64,000 nucleotides of DNA from Bacillus sp. THAF10 (GCF_009363695.1 NZ_CP045403.1:476001-540000); one strand, 5' to 3'. Positions 27,891 through 38,445 are shown, counted from the stretch's first letter. Program-made: numbers and translations. The notes: generated by a model not told the origin, from the sequence alone.

Positions 27891-27950
27891 AAGGGGACGG
27901 TTCTCCTGGTCCAATCGGAAACCGAATGAACCGCGAGAGCCGTCCCCCTT
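27891..27950. repeat. Intact REP-like palindrome
   Basis: AAGGGGACGGTTCT faces AGAGCCGTCCCCCTT, with CTGGTCC and GAACCGCG in the loop, matching the copy at 26546. Confidence 0.9.
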
Positions 27951-27959
27951 TATTGAAAA

Positions 27960-28202
27960 TCAATTCCGTTCTAATACGTTAACAAGCATCCGGTGGACAA
28001 CCTCGTGATCACGAGAATCGTGCAATTGGTAGTCTTCGCCTGGTAGGGTGTACCATTCTTCAGCGCCGACATAAGTAATGGATAGGGAGAGCATTCCCTC
28101 CTCATCACAAGTGGTCCGCAGTTCTAACTCTCCGCTAATTACACCAACCTCCGCTGTCATCACGCCATGGGTCGCAGTGAAGATAGACGATTTCTTTTCC
28201 AT
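27960..28202 (-). CDS. Small conserved hypothetical protein
   Basis: 80 residues, soluble, acidic, beta-rich (residues GELELRTTCDEEGMLSLSITYVG). ATG 28202 eight bases after GGAAGGAGG; an earlier in-frame ATG overlaps that site. No family recognised. Confidence 0.6.
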   Translation of the reverse strand: MEKKSSIFTATHGVMTAEVGVISGELELRTTCDEEGMLSLSITYVGAEEWYTLPGEDYQLHDSRDHEVVHRMLVNVLERN

Positions 28203-28237
28203 TTGCATGCCTCCTTCCATTTGACATCTCTATGAAA

Positions 28238-28870
28238 CTAGTAAGAACAGCCGTTAAGCATTGTTTGTAAAGAGGTTTTTTCCGATGACTGAAGGTGTAA
28301 TCCCCAGCGGTACTTCGTGTTAATCCACCATTTCGCATATGCGCAGCGAGCACCGGTTCGTGGAGGTTGCCAAGTAGAAGGATCTTGATCTCCTTTGGAA
28401 CGATTCACACTAGCAGTAACCGCAATCAACTGTGGTCCGTTCAAATCATTGGCGAAGCTGCGGCGCTTATCAGTGGTCCAGCTACTTGCCCCAGAACGCC
28501 AAGCCTCAGCCAAAGGAACAACGTGGTCAATATCAATCTCAGATGGTGAGTACACAATGACGCCATCATAGTAACTGTACCACTTTCCAGAAGTTACAGG
28601 ACAGTTCCCGCTGTAATAGTCGGCATCCCGTTGAAGCACAATTTGGCGGGTGTCGCAGCCACTTCCTTGGCTGCTCCAATGTGGAAAATGATCCCGCGAA
28701 TAGCCTGACATAGAGCCTTCCGATTTCACAGTAAGTGAGTTTAATTGAGACTGAGCTTCTGATTTGGACGGTGTTCCCGGAGGAAGGGCCGAGGCCGTTT
28801 GTAGATCAAATTGAAAAACAGAAAGCGACAGGACAAATGCTACAACTACTAAAAATGATTTCTTCAGCAT
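28238..28870 (-). CDS. Secreted HNH nuclease
   Basis: 210 residues. Signal peptide (1-28, cut near ASA-L), then an HNH/DUF1524-type domain: DIDHVVPLAEAW near residue 115, FANDLNGPQLIAV, SVNRSKGDQDPSTW and CAYAKWWINTKYRWGL. Four or more Cys suggest disulfides. These are extracellular nucleases for nucleic-acid scavenging. AGGAGG start signal. Confidence 0.9.
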   Translation of the reverse strand: MLKKSFLVVVAFVLSLSVFQFDLQTASALPPGTPSKSEAQSQLNSLTVKSEGSMSGYSRDHFPHWSSQGSGCDTRQIVLQRDADYYSGNCPVTSGKWYSYYDGVIVYSPSEIDIDHVVPLAEAWRSGASSWTTDKRRSFANDLNGPQLIAVTASVNRSKGDQDPSTWQPPRTGARCAYAKWWINTKYRWGLHLQSSEKTSLQTMLNGCSY

Positions 28871-29164
28871 AGAAATGCCTCCTACTATTAAATTTTTATA
28901 TTAAAATCTCCTCACAAAAAATGAGATTCCAATAACAAACAAAACCTTTCGAGGAACACCATGAATCAATAAATGAAAAATATGTATCTACTAGAATATT
29001 AGTACAATTATCAAGCACCGTCGGTTAATTTTTTGTAAATATCAAAAAACAGAACTAACCTCCCCCATCCATTGCACCAAAAAAGGGTACCGTCAGACGG
29101 ATTACAACCCTATTAGCCCTAAGAATGCCTTTCCATATCAGATAAAAAATAAGTAATGGAAGAT
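28871..29164. other. Gene-free stretch
   Basis: AT-rich; no open frame with a ribosome site and no array. A short CCGTCAGACGG palindrome lies near 29088. Nothing else is seen. Confidence 0.5.
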
Positions 29165-29216
29165 AAAAAAACCTTGCCTCTTCTAAAAAGATAGAATGAG
29201 GGCAAGGTTTCTTTTA
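29165..29216. terminator. Terminator of the thiC unit
   Basis: AAACCTTGCC faces GGCAAGGTTT with a 22-base loop, flanked by A-run and TCTTTT, so usable both ways. Confidence 0.8.
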
Positions 29217-29237
29217 TCATTTATTAGCTTTTCGCTG

Positions 29238-29408
29238 TTAATAGTATAAAACATTTACTTTGTTACACTTGATGCATCTTTCATAATATTGATGTCCTTT
29301 AAAATGATGATCACAATTTTGTTGAATCTCTTTTAAGCGTTTTTCCAATAAAGCAAGGTGAGTTTTTAATTGATTGATCTCTTCTTCAAGTATTTGGACC
29401 TTCAACAT
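29238..29408 (-). CDS. Small coiled-coil Cys/His protein downstream of thiC
   Basis: 56 residues. ATG 29408 sits behind AGGAGGTTT. The first 30 residues are a heptad-like helix (MLKVQILEEEINQLK); the rest has CDHHF and CIKCNK, a possible single zinc site (Cys32, His34 or His35, Cys45, Cys48). It starts 21 bases after the thiC stop with no terminator between, so it is expected under TPP control. Confidence 0.7.
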   Translation of the reverse strand: MLKVQILEEEINQLKTHLALLEKRLKEIQQNCDHHFKGHQYYERCIKCNKVNVLYY

Positions 29409-29428
29409 AAACCTCCTAACAGCAAGAG

Positions 29429-31234
<1,806 letters not shown>

Positions 31235-31289
31235 TTAAATTAAAGGACGAGATCTAGGTCAATAAAAGAGGAATGAAGAATTGAATAAA

Positions 31290-31328
31290 ATAAAAAAGCC
31301 GAATCCAAAAAGGATGGACCGGCTTTGT
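31290..31328 (-). terminator. Riboswitch terminator before thiC
   Basis: AAAGCCG faces CGGCTTTTTT on the minus strand between the TPP aptamer and thiC; this is the off-state structure. Confidence 0.88.
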
Positions 31329-31360
31329 ACGTAGAAGTTTATTCAATACATGATTATTTT

Positions 31361-31462
31361 TTCTAACTTCCCCACGCTAGTATGATCTAGATCAGGTCCA
31401 AAGGGTCAAGAAACTTTAACGTGTTTCTCTCTCAGCCCAACCTATTGGACTCCCCTAGTTAT
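31361..31462 (-). promoter_or_regulatory. TPP (THI-box) riboswitch
   Basis: On the minus strand: GGGGAGTCC, TTGGGCTGAGAGAGA, ACCCTTTGGACCTGATCTAG and CGTGGGGAAGTT, the conserved TPP aptamer in order. Represses thiC when thiamine pyrophosphate is abundant, by the terminator at 31290. Confidence 0.97.
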
Positions 31463-31631
31463 TTCTATTCAATTTGGTTTTAGTATACTTGAGTTTTAAG
31501 TGAAATAAAAGCAATATTAAAATATTCTGATTAAAAGGCGGCTTACACTACACCGAAAAAGGACAAGGAAACATTGCTCATGGTTGCTGAACTCTGTATA
31601 AATTGCGAGAACAATTCCCTTCATTCTGTAA

Positions 31632-31660
31632 TTGGAATATGAAAGACTATATGCTAAAAT
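31632..31660 (+). promoter_or_regulatory. Sigma-A promoter with extended -10
   Basis: TTGGAA, 17-base spacer ending TGC, TAAAAT, about 44 bases before the Nudix start. Confidence 0.65.
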
Positions 31661-31703
31661 TTACCTATTAGTAGAATAAGAGGAATTTTTTGGAGGCAAT
31701 CAC

Positions 31704-32102
31704 ATGGAAAATTGGCAAGGTTCAGCTGGCGTTTGCGTTAATACAAAAGGACAAGTCCTTATGGTGTTACAAGGATTACCAGAAGAGAAAAAAGCCTGGA
31801 CAATTCCGTCTGGAGGAAAAGAGGACAACGAAACATTTGAAGAATGCTGTATAAGAGAAATAAGAGAAGAAACAGGCTACGACACAAGAATTATCCAACC
31901 TCTGTTCTCCAAAAAAAGTGTAATTTATGGCATTAACGTGGAGGTACAATATTTCGAAGTGGAAATCACAGGCGGAGAAGCGAAAATCCAAGACCCTGAC
32001 AACCTCATTCACAAAATAGCTTGGAAATCAGCCAACGAAATTAGCAAACTAGAACTCTCCTTTCCGGAAGATAGAGAGTTTTTGATACAAACAATTCGCT
32101 AG
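31704..32102 (+). CDS. Nudix hydrolase
   Basis: 132 residues with a complete Nudix box (GGKEDNETFEECCIREIREETGY) near residues 37-59. Substrate unknown. Strong TTGGAGG start signal and a recognisable promoter. The CPBP protease gene follows after 31 bases. Confidence 0.9.
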   Translation: MENWQGSAGVCVNTKGQVLMVLQGLPEEKKAWTIPSGGKEDNETFEECCIREIREETGYDTRIIQPLFSKKSVIYGINVEVQYFEVEITGGEAKIQDPDNLIHKIAWKSANEISKLELSFPEDREFLIQTIR

Positions 32103-32133
32103 AACGTAAATGATAGAGTGAGGGAGTAAAAAG

Positions 32134-32772
32134 ATGGATTCAAATGTTGTACAAGAGCAAAATCAACCGACTGTATTAATCAAGATAGGGAAATTCTTTT
32201 TATTTATTACCATTTTTGTTGTTGGATTTTTACTTAGCGCTATTAAACTACCAGAACACTTTATCCTCATCTCAGACACGCTTCCAGAAGGAAACCTAAA
32301 TTTTAAGGTGCAAAACAGGCTGTCAGTGATTATATTTTTCGTCTTGTTGTTACTGTTATTTGGAAAAAAATATATCGGAATGTTCAGCATCGCTCCTTTA
32401 AAAAAGAAAGGTACATATCTTTGGATCATCGGGTTGCTCGTGGTCGCCTTATTCCTTCAGTTTCAACCCTTCTCTTTTAGACTTTTACCATTTACATTTG
32501 GGGAATATCTACAACTCTTTTTTATATTGGTCATCATTGCCCCTATAGAAGAAGAGCTTTTCTATAGAGGGCTATTAATACTCATCCCTTCAACCAAAAT
32601 AAAATACATCATGCTTATCATCTCATCGGTCCTATTCGGTCTAATACACGCCGCTTTTTGGGGATCATTTATAATAGGCCTAGTTCTAGGCATTCTGGCC
32701 ATTCGCTACCGAAACATCTTAGTCACGATCGTAGCACACTCCCTTTGGAATACATTTGCTATGTTTTTCTAG
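32134..32772 (+). CDS. CPBP family intramembrane metalloprotease
   Basis: 212 residues, about seven membrane segments. The three CPBP (CAAX/ABI) motifs are present: EEELFYRGLL near residue 140, the FGLIHA His near 170, and the late HSLWN. Members are associated with bacteriocin self-immunity or protein processing; no bacteriocin gene is visible nearby. Confidence 0.9.
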   Translation: MDSNVVQEQNQPTVLIKIGKFFLFITIFVVGFLLSAIKLPEHFILISDTLPEGNLNFKVQNRLSVIIFFVLLLLLFGKKYIGMFSIAPLKKKGTYLWIIGLLVVALFLQFQPFSFRLLPFTFGEYLQLFFILVIIAPIEEELFYRGLLILIPSTKIKYIMLIISSVLFGLIHAAFWGSFIIGLVLGILAIRYRNILVTIVAHSLWNTFAMFF

Positions 32773-32776
32773 AATA

Positions 32777-32833
32777 CAGGGGGGCGGTTTTCTTGGTTCA
32801 TTCGAAATCTGAAAGAACCAAGAGAATCTCCCA
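32777..32833. repeat. REP-like palindrome
   Basis: GGGGGGCGGTTTTCTTGGTTC faces GAACCAAGAGAATCTCCC, lying between convergent genes. Confidence 0.75.
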
Positions 32834-32834
32834 A

Positions 32835-33389
32835 CTAATACACCCTAACCTTATGCCATGTACCCTTCCAATTCTTTTTCACGATTCGTTCTTCATAGAT
32901 GGCAGCGAGCTCTTTTGTTTCGGTGAACATCGGGGTTGGTTTTATCACCAAATTCAGTACGTCTTCTAGTCCCCAAGGCGCAATTAGGACCAAGTTGTTT
33001 TCCTTATCCAATGTTAATCCCAAAGCTGTCGCGGTCTCTGGGAATTTCGAGATGGCATCGACCGAAGAAATGTATGGAGAAAGGTTGTTCACCGTGTGCA
33101 TTCTTGCTTGATTTTTTACCGACCATGGTACGTGAGGCATCAAGCTTGTTAATTTTTCCTCTAGTAATTTTTCAACATTTTCATCCACATAGGAAGGGTC
33201 ATAATAGATCACATCCACATCTGGAATAGCGGTTCTTTCCGTAAACCCGTGCAACACATCCCAAATTTTTGACCGTACAAAACCAGCACAAACCCACCAG
33301 TCATGAAGTCCTAATGTACGTGCAGCCCTTATGATCTCCATCATCTCGTCATCGCTTTGAATCATCTGTAGCACATCGTATTTATCCAT
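32835..33389 (-). CDS. Nucleotidyltransferase-like protein (DUF925 type)
   Basis: 184 residues. WWVCAGFVRSKIWD followed by IPDVDVIYYDP is the nucleotidyltransferase-like G..R..DxD arrangement of the DUF925/COG3575 family. ATG 33389 with GAGGGG upstream; the nine-codon longer frame is unlikely. Biological role unknown. Confidence 0.8.
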   Translation of the reverse strand: MDKYDVLQMIQSDDEMMEIIRAARTLGLHDWWVCAGFVRSKIWDVLHGFTERTAIPDVDVIYYDPSYVDENVEKLLEEKLTSLMPHVPWSVKNQARMHTVNNLSPYISSVDAISKFPETATALGLTLDKENNLVLIAPWGLEDVLNLVIKPTPMFTETKELAAIYEERIVKKNWKGTWHKVRVY

Positions 33390-33502
33390 AAATGTAACCC
33401 CTCTTTCAAACAACGAACATATATTCCTATTCTATCACACTAATTTTCACCCTAGTTATTTGAAAAATGGTACAATTAGGATATTTCCAAAGGGGGATAG
33501 CG

Positions 33503-34048
33503 ATGCTAAAAAGAAAATACGGCGACCGTGCAGAATGGAAGCGAGTCATCAAACGCCAATACACCCAAACATTCCTAGATATAGAAAAATTCAAAGGGTA
33601 TGTTACCTTACTCCACGTGCAAAAAGTCTCAGAGCCTCTCGAGGTTTCCTATGAGAAAAAGCAGGTCTGCATTGTGGATGACGGTTATATATGGCTTCAG
33701 CATTTTCCCATCCACGAGCAACACTCTCTAACGACCATGTTCAACGCCAAAGGAGAAGTCGTTCAGTGGTACATCGATATCGCGGAAAAGAACGGAATCG
33801 AAAATAATATTCCGTTCTTAGATGACCTATTTCTTGACATCGTTGTCCTTCCTAGTGGTGAAATCATTCAGAAAGATGCAGAAGAGCTCGAGGTAGCTTT
33901 GAAAAAAGGTTGGATTAGTCAAGATCAATTCAACATGGCTTGGGCAGAGGCGAACAAGATTAATAAGTTACTTCTTCAAAATGAGTTTCAATTGTTGGAG
34001 TTAGCGAAGCTACATAAGGAAATGCTGCTTGAAAAGAAAGATTTGTAA
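33503..34048 (+). CDS. DUF402 family protein
   Basis: 181 residues. The DUF402 core includes DGYIWLQHFP, GEVVQWYIDIAEKNG, PFLDDLFLDIVVLPSGEI, as in nucleoside di/triphosphate phosphatases (YgaC/Ntdp type) and FomD. Metal-binding aspartates (DDLFLD) are kept. ATG 33503 after AAGGGGG. Confidence 0.8.
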   Translation: MLKRKYGDRAEWKRVIKRQYTQTFLDIEKFKGYVTLLHVQKVSEPLEVSYEKKQVCIVDDGYIWLQHFPIHEQHSLTTMFNAKGEVVQWYIDIAEKNGIENNIPFLDDLFLDIVVLPSGEIIQKDAEELEVALKKGWISQDQFNMAWAEANKINKLLLQNEFQLLELAKLHKEMLLEKKDL

Positions 34049-34116
34049 TAAGTCACAGTTAAAAGGTGTGAGAGCTTTATCTAACTCAAAAAAGTAGCTT
34101 TGAACGAGGTGTCAAC

Positions 34117-34747
34117 ATGAATAACCAATGGAATAAAAAAATCTACAAATTATGGTCCCCGGTATATGATTTATTTTTCAACAAAGGTCCATTCCTTCAA
34201 GCAAGAAAAAAGATTTTTCAAGACATGACTTTCACCAAAAACCAAAAAATACTATTCGTAGGAGTTGGAACTGGAGCTGATTTAGTTAGAACTAATAGAA
34301 CACAAAAATTCAGAGATTACAGCTATAGATTACTCTGATGATATGCTTAATAAAGCAAGAAATAAATTCAAAAATACCTCAATAAAATTTATAAAAATGG
34401 ACGCACAATCGATGGATTTTCAGGATAACCAATTCGATTTGGTAATTGGAAGTCTTGTTCTTTCTGTTGTTCCAAACCCTGATAAATGCCTGGAAGAAAT
34501 GATTAGAGTGGTAAAACTAAGCGGAGATATTCTGATTTTTGATAAATTTGTGCCTAAAGACAAAGAACTTTCTAAACTTAAAAAAGCAATTAGGCCACTC
34601 GTTCGATTATTAGGAACCGACATTGGCATCAACTTTGAAAGACTATACAACAAAAACAAAAAAATGATAATCATTAAAGAAGATAAATCTCTGATGTTTA
34701 ATGGAATGTATAGAAAAATTATGCTTAAAAAAAATGAAGAAGCATGA
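34117..34747 (+). pseudogene. SAM-dependent methyltransferase with frameshift
   Basis: The first part (73 codons, from ATG 34117) holds NKKIYKLWSPVYD and SAM motif I VGVGTGADL. The second, in another frame (from about 34300, first ATG 34343), continues ITAIDYSDDML and FDLVIGSLVLSVVPN. Removing one A from the five-A run near 34303 joins them into one normal class I methyltransferase of about 210 residues. It is a frameshift mutation, a slippery-run variant or a sequencing error. Confidence 0.85.
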
Positions 34748-34831
34748 AAAATGATACTTGTTGTTCAGAGCTAATAGATGTGCTAGTACGGTCTATGTGC
34801 TTGTATAAAGAATAATCAAGAGGTGCAAATA

Positions 34832-35653
34832 ATGCTAACTAAAGAACAATTACTTCAAATTAAACAGCTTCAGGACGTCTGCGAAAAGGAGGGCGGATTT
34901 GAGCTGAAGTTAAATTTCGATATGCTTGAAAATCGTGACGAACATAACAAGGAAGACTTCTTTCATTATGAGGATGGCCAGCTTGTTGGTTTTGTGGGCA
35001 GCTACGGGTTTGGCAATAAAGTAGAATTGACGGGAATGGTGCACCCAGATTACCGACGGAGAGGGATATTTTCTAAATTATTTAAGATCGCAGTGGACGA
35101 GGCAAAAGCGCGAAACGCAACGACTATTTTGTTAAATGCGCCAACCAATTCCACAACGGCAAAAGAGTTTTTGAAGAACATTCCCTGCACCTTTTTGATG
35201 GCAGAACATCAAATGAAATGGCACCAAACCGAGTTGCATGTTGATTCTAATATCACGGTAAGACCTTCCACTTCAACTGAAGACATGGAAGCACAAATAC
35301 AGCTTGAAGTTTCTTGCTTTGGATTTACTGAACAAGAAGCGCGGGAATTCAATCTACGGATGAGGAAGCATAACAGTGAAGATATGTACATCATAGAAGC
35401 AGAAGGAAAAATAGCAGGGAAAATTCGTGTATCCGAAGATAACGGCGAAGCTTGGATTTACGGATTCGCTGTCTTCCCTGAACTCCAAGGAAAAGGCATC
35501 GGCAGAAAAGCCCTATCCAAAGTCGTAAAAGTAGAGAACAAAAAAGGCCTCCCAGTCTTCCTAGAAGTCGAAGCCAAAAACGCCCATGCCCTCAAACTCT
35601 ACGAAACTTGCGGCTTCAAAGTCTACCATTCGCAGGATTACTATAAAATGTGA
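34832..35653 (+). CDS. Tandem GNAT acetyltransferase
   Basis: 273 residues with two GNAT halves. The first has HPDYRRRGIFSKLF, the second FPELQGKGIGRKAL near residue 210 and YETCGFKVYHSQDYY at the end. ATG 34832 after AGAGGTG. Double-GNAT proteins of this size in Bacillus have no assigned substrate. Confidence 0.88.
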   Translation: MLTKEQLLQIKQLQDVCEKEGGFELKLNFDMLENRDEHNKEDFFHYEDGQLVGFVGSYGFGNKVELTGMVHPDYRRRGIFSKLFKIAVDEAKARNATTILLNAPTNSTTAKEFLKNIPCTFLMAEHQMKWHQTELHVDSNITVRPSTSTEDMEAQIQLEVSCFGFTEQEAREFNLRMRKHNSEDMYIIEAEGKIAGKIRVSEDNGEAWIYGFAVFPELQGKGIGRKALSKVVKVENKKGLPVFLEVEAKNAHALKLYETCGFKVYHSQDYYKM

Positions 35654-35657
35654 GAGA

Positions 35658-35710
35658 CAGAGGGACGGTTCTCGTGGTTCATTTTGCGATGCAACAGAAC
35701 CTTCTCCTGG
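35658..35710. repeat. REP-like element, half preserved
   Basis: AGGGACGGTTCTCGTGGTTC is intact; the right arm is decayed (CAGAACCTTCTCCTGG). It starts 5 bases after the GNAT stop. Confidence 0.7.
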
Positions 35711-35727
35711 ATCAACGGAGGAATCCC

Positions 35728-36111
35728 ATGAAAAAGTGGTTAGTAATTATTATTATTGGACTCATCATAGTCACTCTTGGTGTCCTAGCTTTCAACAGTA
35801 AATTCTATTATCCGGAGCTGCCTGTTGAGTCCGTTAGTAAAAAAGAAGTCTTGCAATCTATTGAAAACGCTACAGAGCCAATCGTAAAAATAGCGAATGA
35901 AAAAAGCTATGAATGGTTCATAACAAGAATGGAGCAAGGACAAGGCCGTTAAAATCTTAAGCAAATGATAAGTGAAAAAGGTTGGGTTTTTGAAATGCAA
36001 GAAGGAGCTGGTTATTTTTTTGAAAAAAATGAGCAGACGCTAATTGTAGAAACACGGATGTGGACAGGTAACTATGTGATTGTGCAAGTGCCTGAAGGGT
36101 GGAGGGAGTAA
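35728..36111 (+). pseudogene. Signal-anchored protein with in-frame stop
   Basis: ATG 35728 after CGGAGG opens a 127-codon frame: N-terminal membrane anchor (about 3-23), then a soluble region (residues SKKEVLQSIENATEP). TAA at 35950-35952 breaks it at codon 75, but the same frame stays coding-like to 36108 (NLKQMISEKGWVFEMQ, VIVQVPEGW). A single nonsense mutation is the simplest reading; a 74-residue product is possible. Family not recognised. Confidence 0.7.
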
Positions 36112-36136
36112 ATTTTTTGAAGGGAGTGATTTTACA

Positions 36137-36694
36137 ATGTCGAAACAGATATACCTTGTAAGACACTGTGAAGCCCAAGGCCAACCGCCTCAAGCCGAGC
36201 TAACAGAAAAGGGTCTTCGGCAAGCGGAAGAGCTAGCAGGTTTTTTTGCTAGTAAGGAGATCGATCGTATTGTATCCAGTCCATTCCTACGCGCCGTTCA
36301 ATCAATAACCCCTTTTTGTACGAAAACTTACTTGGAAATTGAAATTGATGATCGCCTTTCAGAGCGAATCCTAAGCACAGGAGACTTACCAGATTGGCTG
36401 AACAAGCTCAACGAAACCTTCGAGGATTTAGATTTGAAGTTCGCTGGCGGGGAGTCAAGTAAGGAAGCGATGAATCGGATTGTAAATGTGGTGGAGGAAG
36501 TGTGGAAAAGTGAGGCTGAAAACACCATCATCGTCACGCACGGAAACCTCATGTCCCTCCTCCTAAAACATTACGATCACAAAGTAGGCTTTGAAGAATG
36601 GAAGAAATTAAGTAATCCAGATGTATATTTGTTAAACGATCAAGATGGAAATGTGGAGCGGGTTTGGCGAGAGGAAACGGTAAGGGAACGATAG
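36137..36694 (+). CDS. Histidine phosphatase family protein
   Basis: 185 residues. The phosphoglycerate-mutase-like motif is LVRHCEAQG (RHG changed to RHC, phospho-His kept), with SPFLRAVQS and the second His in IIVTHGN. Probably a phosphatase rather than a mutase. ATG 36137 after AAGGGAGTGA. Followed by the S66 peptidase with slight spacing. Confidence 0.88.
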   Translation: MSKQIYLVRHCEAQGQPPQAELTEKGLRQAEELAGFFASKEIDRIVSSPFLRAVQSITPFCTKTYLEIEIDDRLSERILSTGDLPDWLNKLNETFEDLDLKFAGGESSKEAMNRIVNVVEEVWKSEAENTIIVTHGNLMSLLLKHYDHKVGFEEWKKLSNPDVYLLNDQDGNVERVWREETVRER

Positions 36695-36717
36695 ACTTTT
36701 ATATAAGGAGAGCAATC

Positions 36718-37731
36718 ATGATAACTTATCCAACTTTAGAAAAAGGTTCAACGATTGGGGTAACGGCTCCATCATCGGGTGTACCAGAAGAATTACATGA
36801 CTTGTTAAAAACGGCAATAAGTCGCTTGGAATCGAAAGGATACCACACCATTAGCGGTCAAACTGCTTGGACTCAGGATAAAGTAAGGTCTGCACCTGCT
36901 AAGGTTCGTGCCGAAGAGCTTCAAAACCTAATGACCAATGAAAATATTAATCTTATCATTCCTCCATGGGGTGGCGAGTTACTCGTGGAGATGCTTGAAC
37001 ACTTAGACTTTGAAAAGCTGCAAAACAAGTGGGTGCTGGGCTATTCCGATATTAGCGTGTTGCTGCTGGCCATTACCTTGAAAACGGGGATAGCGACAGC
37101 TCATGGTACAAATTTAGTAGATTTACGAGGAGAATACGCAGACGAGACCACCGCGATGTGGGAAGCAGTATTATCCACTCAAAAGGGAGATTCTGTTTTA
37201 CAACATTCCTCTGAAAAATATCAAAAAGAATGGCAGTTTGATAAGCCTAGCCCACATGTTTTTCATTTAACCGAAAAAACAGAGTGGCAATCCATTTCAA
37301 ATGAACCGGTGACCATGCAAGGCCGTTTGCTTGGTGGCTGTGTGGATGTGATTAGACATTTAATTGGAACTCCATTTGGTGACGTGGCAAGCTTTAAAAA
37401 GAAACATATGCAAGGGGAGTCCATTATTTGGTTCTTTGAAAATTGCGAGCTAACGACTACCGACATACGTCGTACACTCGTGCAGATGAAGTTAGCTGGC
37501 TGGTTTGAGGACTGCGCGGGTATAATGTTCGGCAGAAGTGCTGCAGATACACCTGTAAAAGGCTATACCATAGAACATGTGTATCAAGAGCTTTCCGAAG
37601 AACTCAACATCCCAATTCTCTACAACATCGACTGTGGCCATGTTCCACCACAGTTAACACTCATCAACGGAGCATTTGCTGAAATCTCGATGAACCAAGG
37701 AAAAGGAACCGTTTTGCAAAGTTTTAGATGA
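36718..37731 (+). CDS. S66 family peptidase, MccF-like
   Basis: 337 residues. LD-carboxypeptidase fold with catalytic Ser in LGYSDIS near residue 110, a Glu in WFFENCEL and His in DCGHVPPQLTL near residue 304. The longer, WFFENCE-containing branch resembles MccF, which cleaves microcin C-type aminoacyl-nucleotides, rather than murein LdcA. ATG 36718 after AAGGAG. Microcin-type resistance is inference from family. Confidence 0.88.
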   Translation: MITYPTLEKGSTIGVTAPSSGVPEELHDLLKTAISRLESKGYHTISGQTAWTQDKVRSAPAKVRAEELQNLMTNENINLIIPPWGGELLVEMLEHLDFEKLQNKWVLGYSDISVLLLAITLKTGIATAHGTNLVDLRGEYADETTAMWEAVLSTQKGDSVLQHSSEKYQKEWQFDKPSPHVFHLTEKTEWQSISNEPVTMQGRLLGGCVDVIRHLIGTPFGDVASFKKKHMQGESIIWFFENCELTTTDIRRTLVQMKLAGWFEDCAGIMFGRSAADTPVKGYTIEHVYQELSEELNIPILYNIDCGHVPPQLTLINGAFAEISMNQGKGTVLQSFR

Positions 37732-37732
37732 A

Positions 37733-37748
37733 GCAGGGGGACGGTTCA
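37733..37748. repeat. REP-like fragment
   Basis: GCAGGGGGACGGTTC: only the left arm of the palindrome, right after the S66 peptidase stop. Confidence 0.6.
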
Positions 37749-37763
37749 AAAAACTTTTTCACC

Positions 37764-37876
37764 ATAGTTTTTTTAAAACGAACGTTCGAACAAACTTTTT
37801 TGAAGTGATTGTCGCCCAAGAGATTCAGCTAGAAAAATGAAATCAACTTTTAAAAATGATTTATTAAAATAATGTC
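37764..37876 (+). repeat. Dispersed palindromic repeat, copy D
   Basis: TTTTTTTAAAACGAACGTTCGAAC palindrome, then GATTGTCGCCCAAGAGATTCAGC, ATCAACTTTTAAAAA and an AATAATG end. It stops about 20 bases before the DinB start, with a possible TCAACT-N16-TAAAAT promoter at its end. Confidence 0.75.
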
Positions 37877-37895
37877 AACAAAGGGGATATGAGAG

Positions 37896-38384
37896 ATGGA
37901 ACTATTTAAAACCCAGTACGACTGGATTAAACATACGAGAGAAACGCTCTTTCAATATTGCGAAAGCATGGAACACGCTGATTATGTCAAGAAACTTGAT
38001 AGCTTTGCCGGGGATTCTGTTCGCGATCTGCATGTGCATGCGGCTGACTGTTATCATTACTGGCTCGGTAAACGAGCACTTGGGAAAGAGTTACCCAACC
38101 TCGAACCAGAGAGCGTCAACAGTGTAAACGAGATGAGAGAGCTTTTCGTCAAAACCGATGACCTCGTGGAAGAATTTTTACGAGAATATCAAGGCAACTG
38201 GGACCACGCCATCCCTGTCACCTTCAAGAGCGGCGAAACTGCATCGTTCACCACGCTCTGGCTGTTCACCCACACCACCACCCATGAATTTCATCATAAA
38301 GGGCAGATTGTGAAAATTGGTCGCCAGCTTGGCTACACGCCGCCCGATACGGATTTGATTGACCCGAGGCTGGTGAAGGAATAG
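37896..38384 (+). CDS. DinB family protein
   Basis: 162 residues, four-helix bundle. Metal His candidates: HVHAADCYHYW near residue 48, and THEFHHKGQI near 130. DinB proteins include bacillithiol-dependent transferases. AAAGGGGAT start signal. The upstream dispersed repeat D probably supplies the promoter. Confidence 0.88.
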   Translation: MELFKTQYDWIKHTRETLFQYCESMEHADYVKKLDSFAGDSVRDLHVHAADCYHYWLGKRALGKELPNLEPESVNSVNEMRELFVKTDDLVEEFLREYQGNWDHAIPVTFKSGETASFTTLWLFTHTTTHEFHHKGQIVKIGRQLGYTPPDTDLIDPRLVKE

Positions 38385-38409
38385 CTAGTGCAAGTTGTTG
38401 GGGGAGGCA

Positions 38410-38445
38410 TTTATTTTGCGTCTCGCACGTATTTTTTGCGTATGA
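38410..38445 (+). repeat. Two-unit 20-bp repeat
   Basis: TTATTTTGCG at 38411 and ATTTTTTGCG at 38431 are 20 bases apart; the word resembles the array at 40577. Minimal evidence. Confidence 0.35.
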
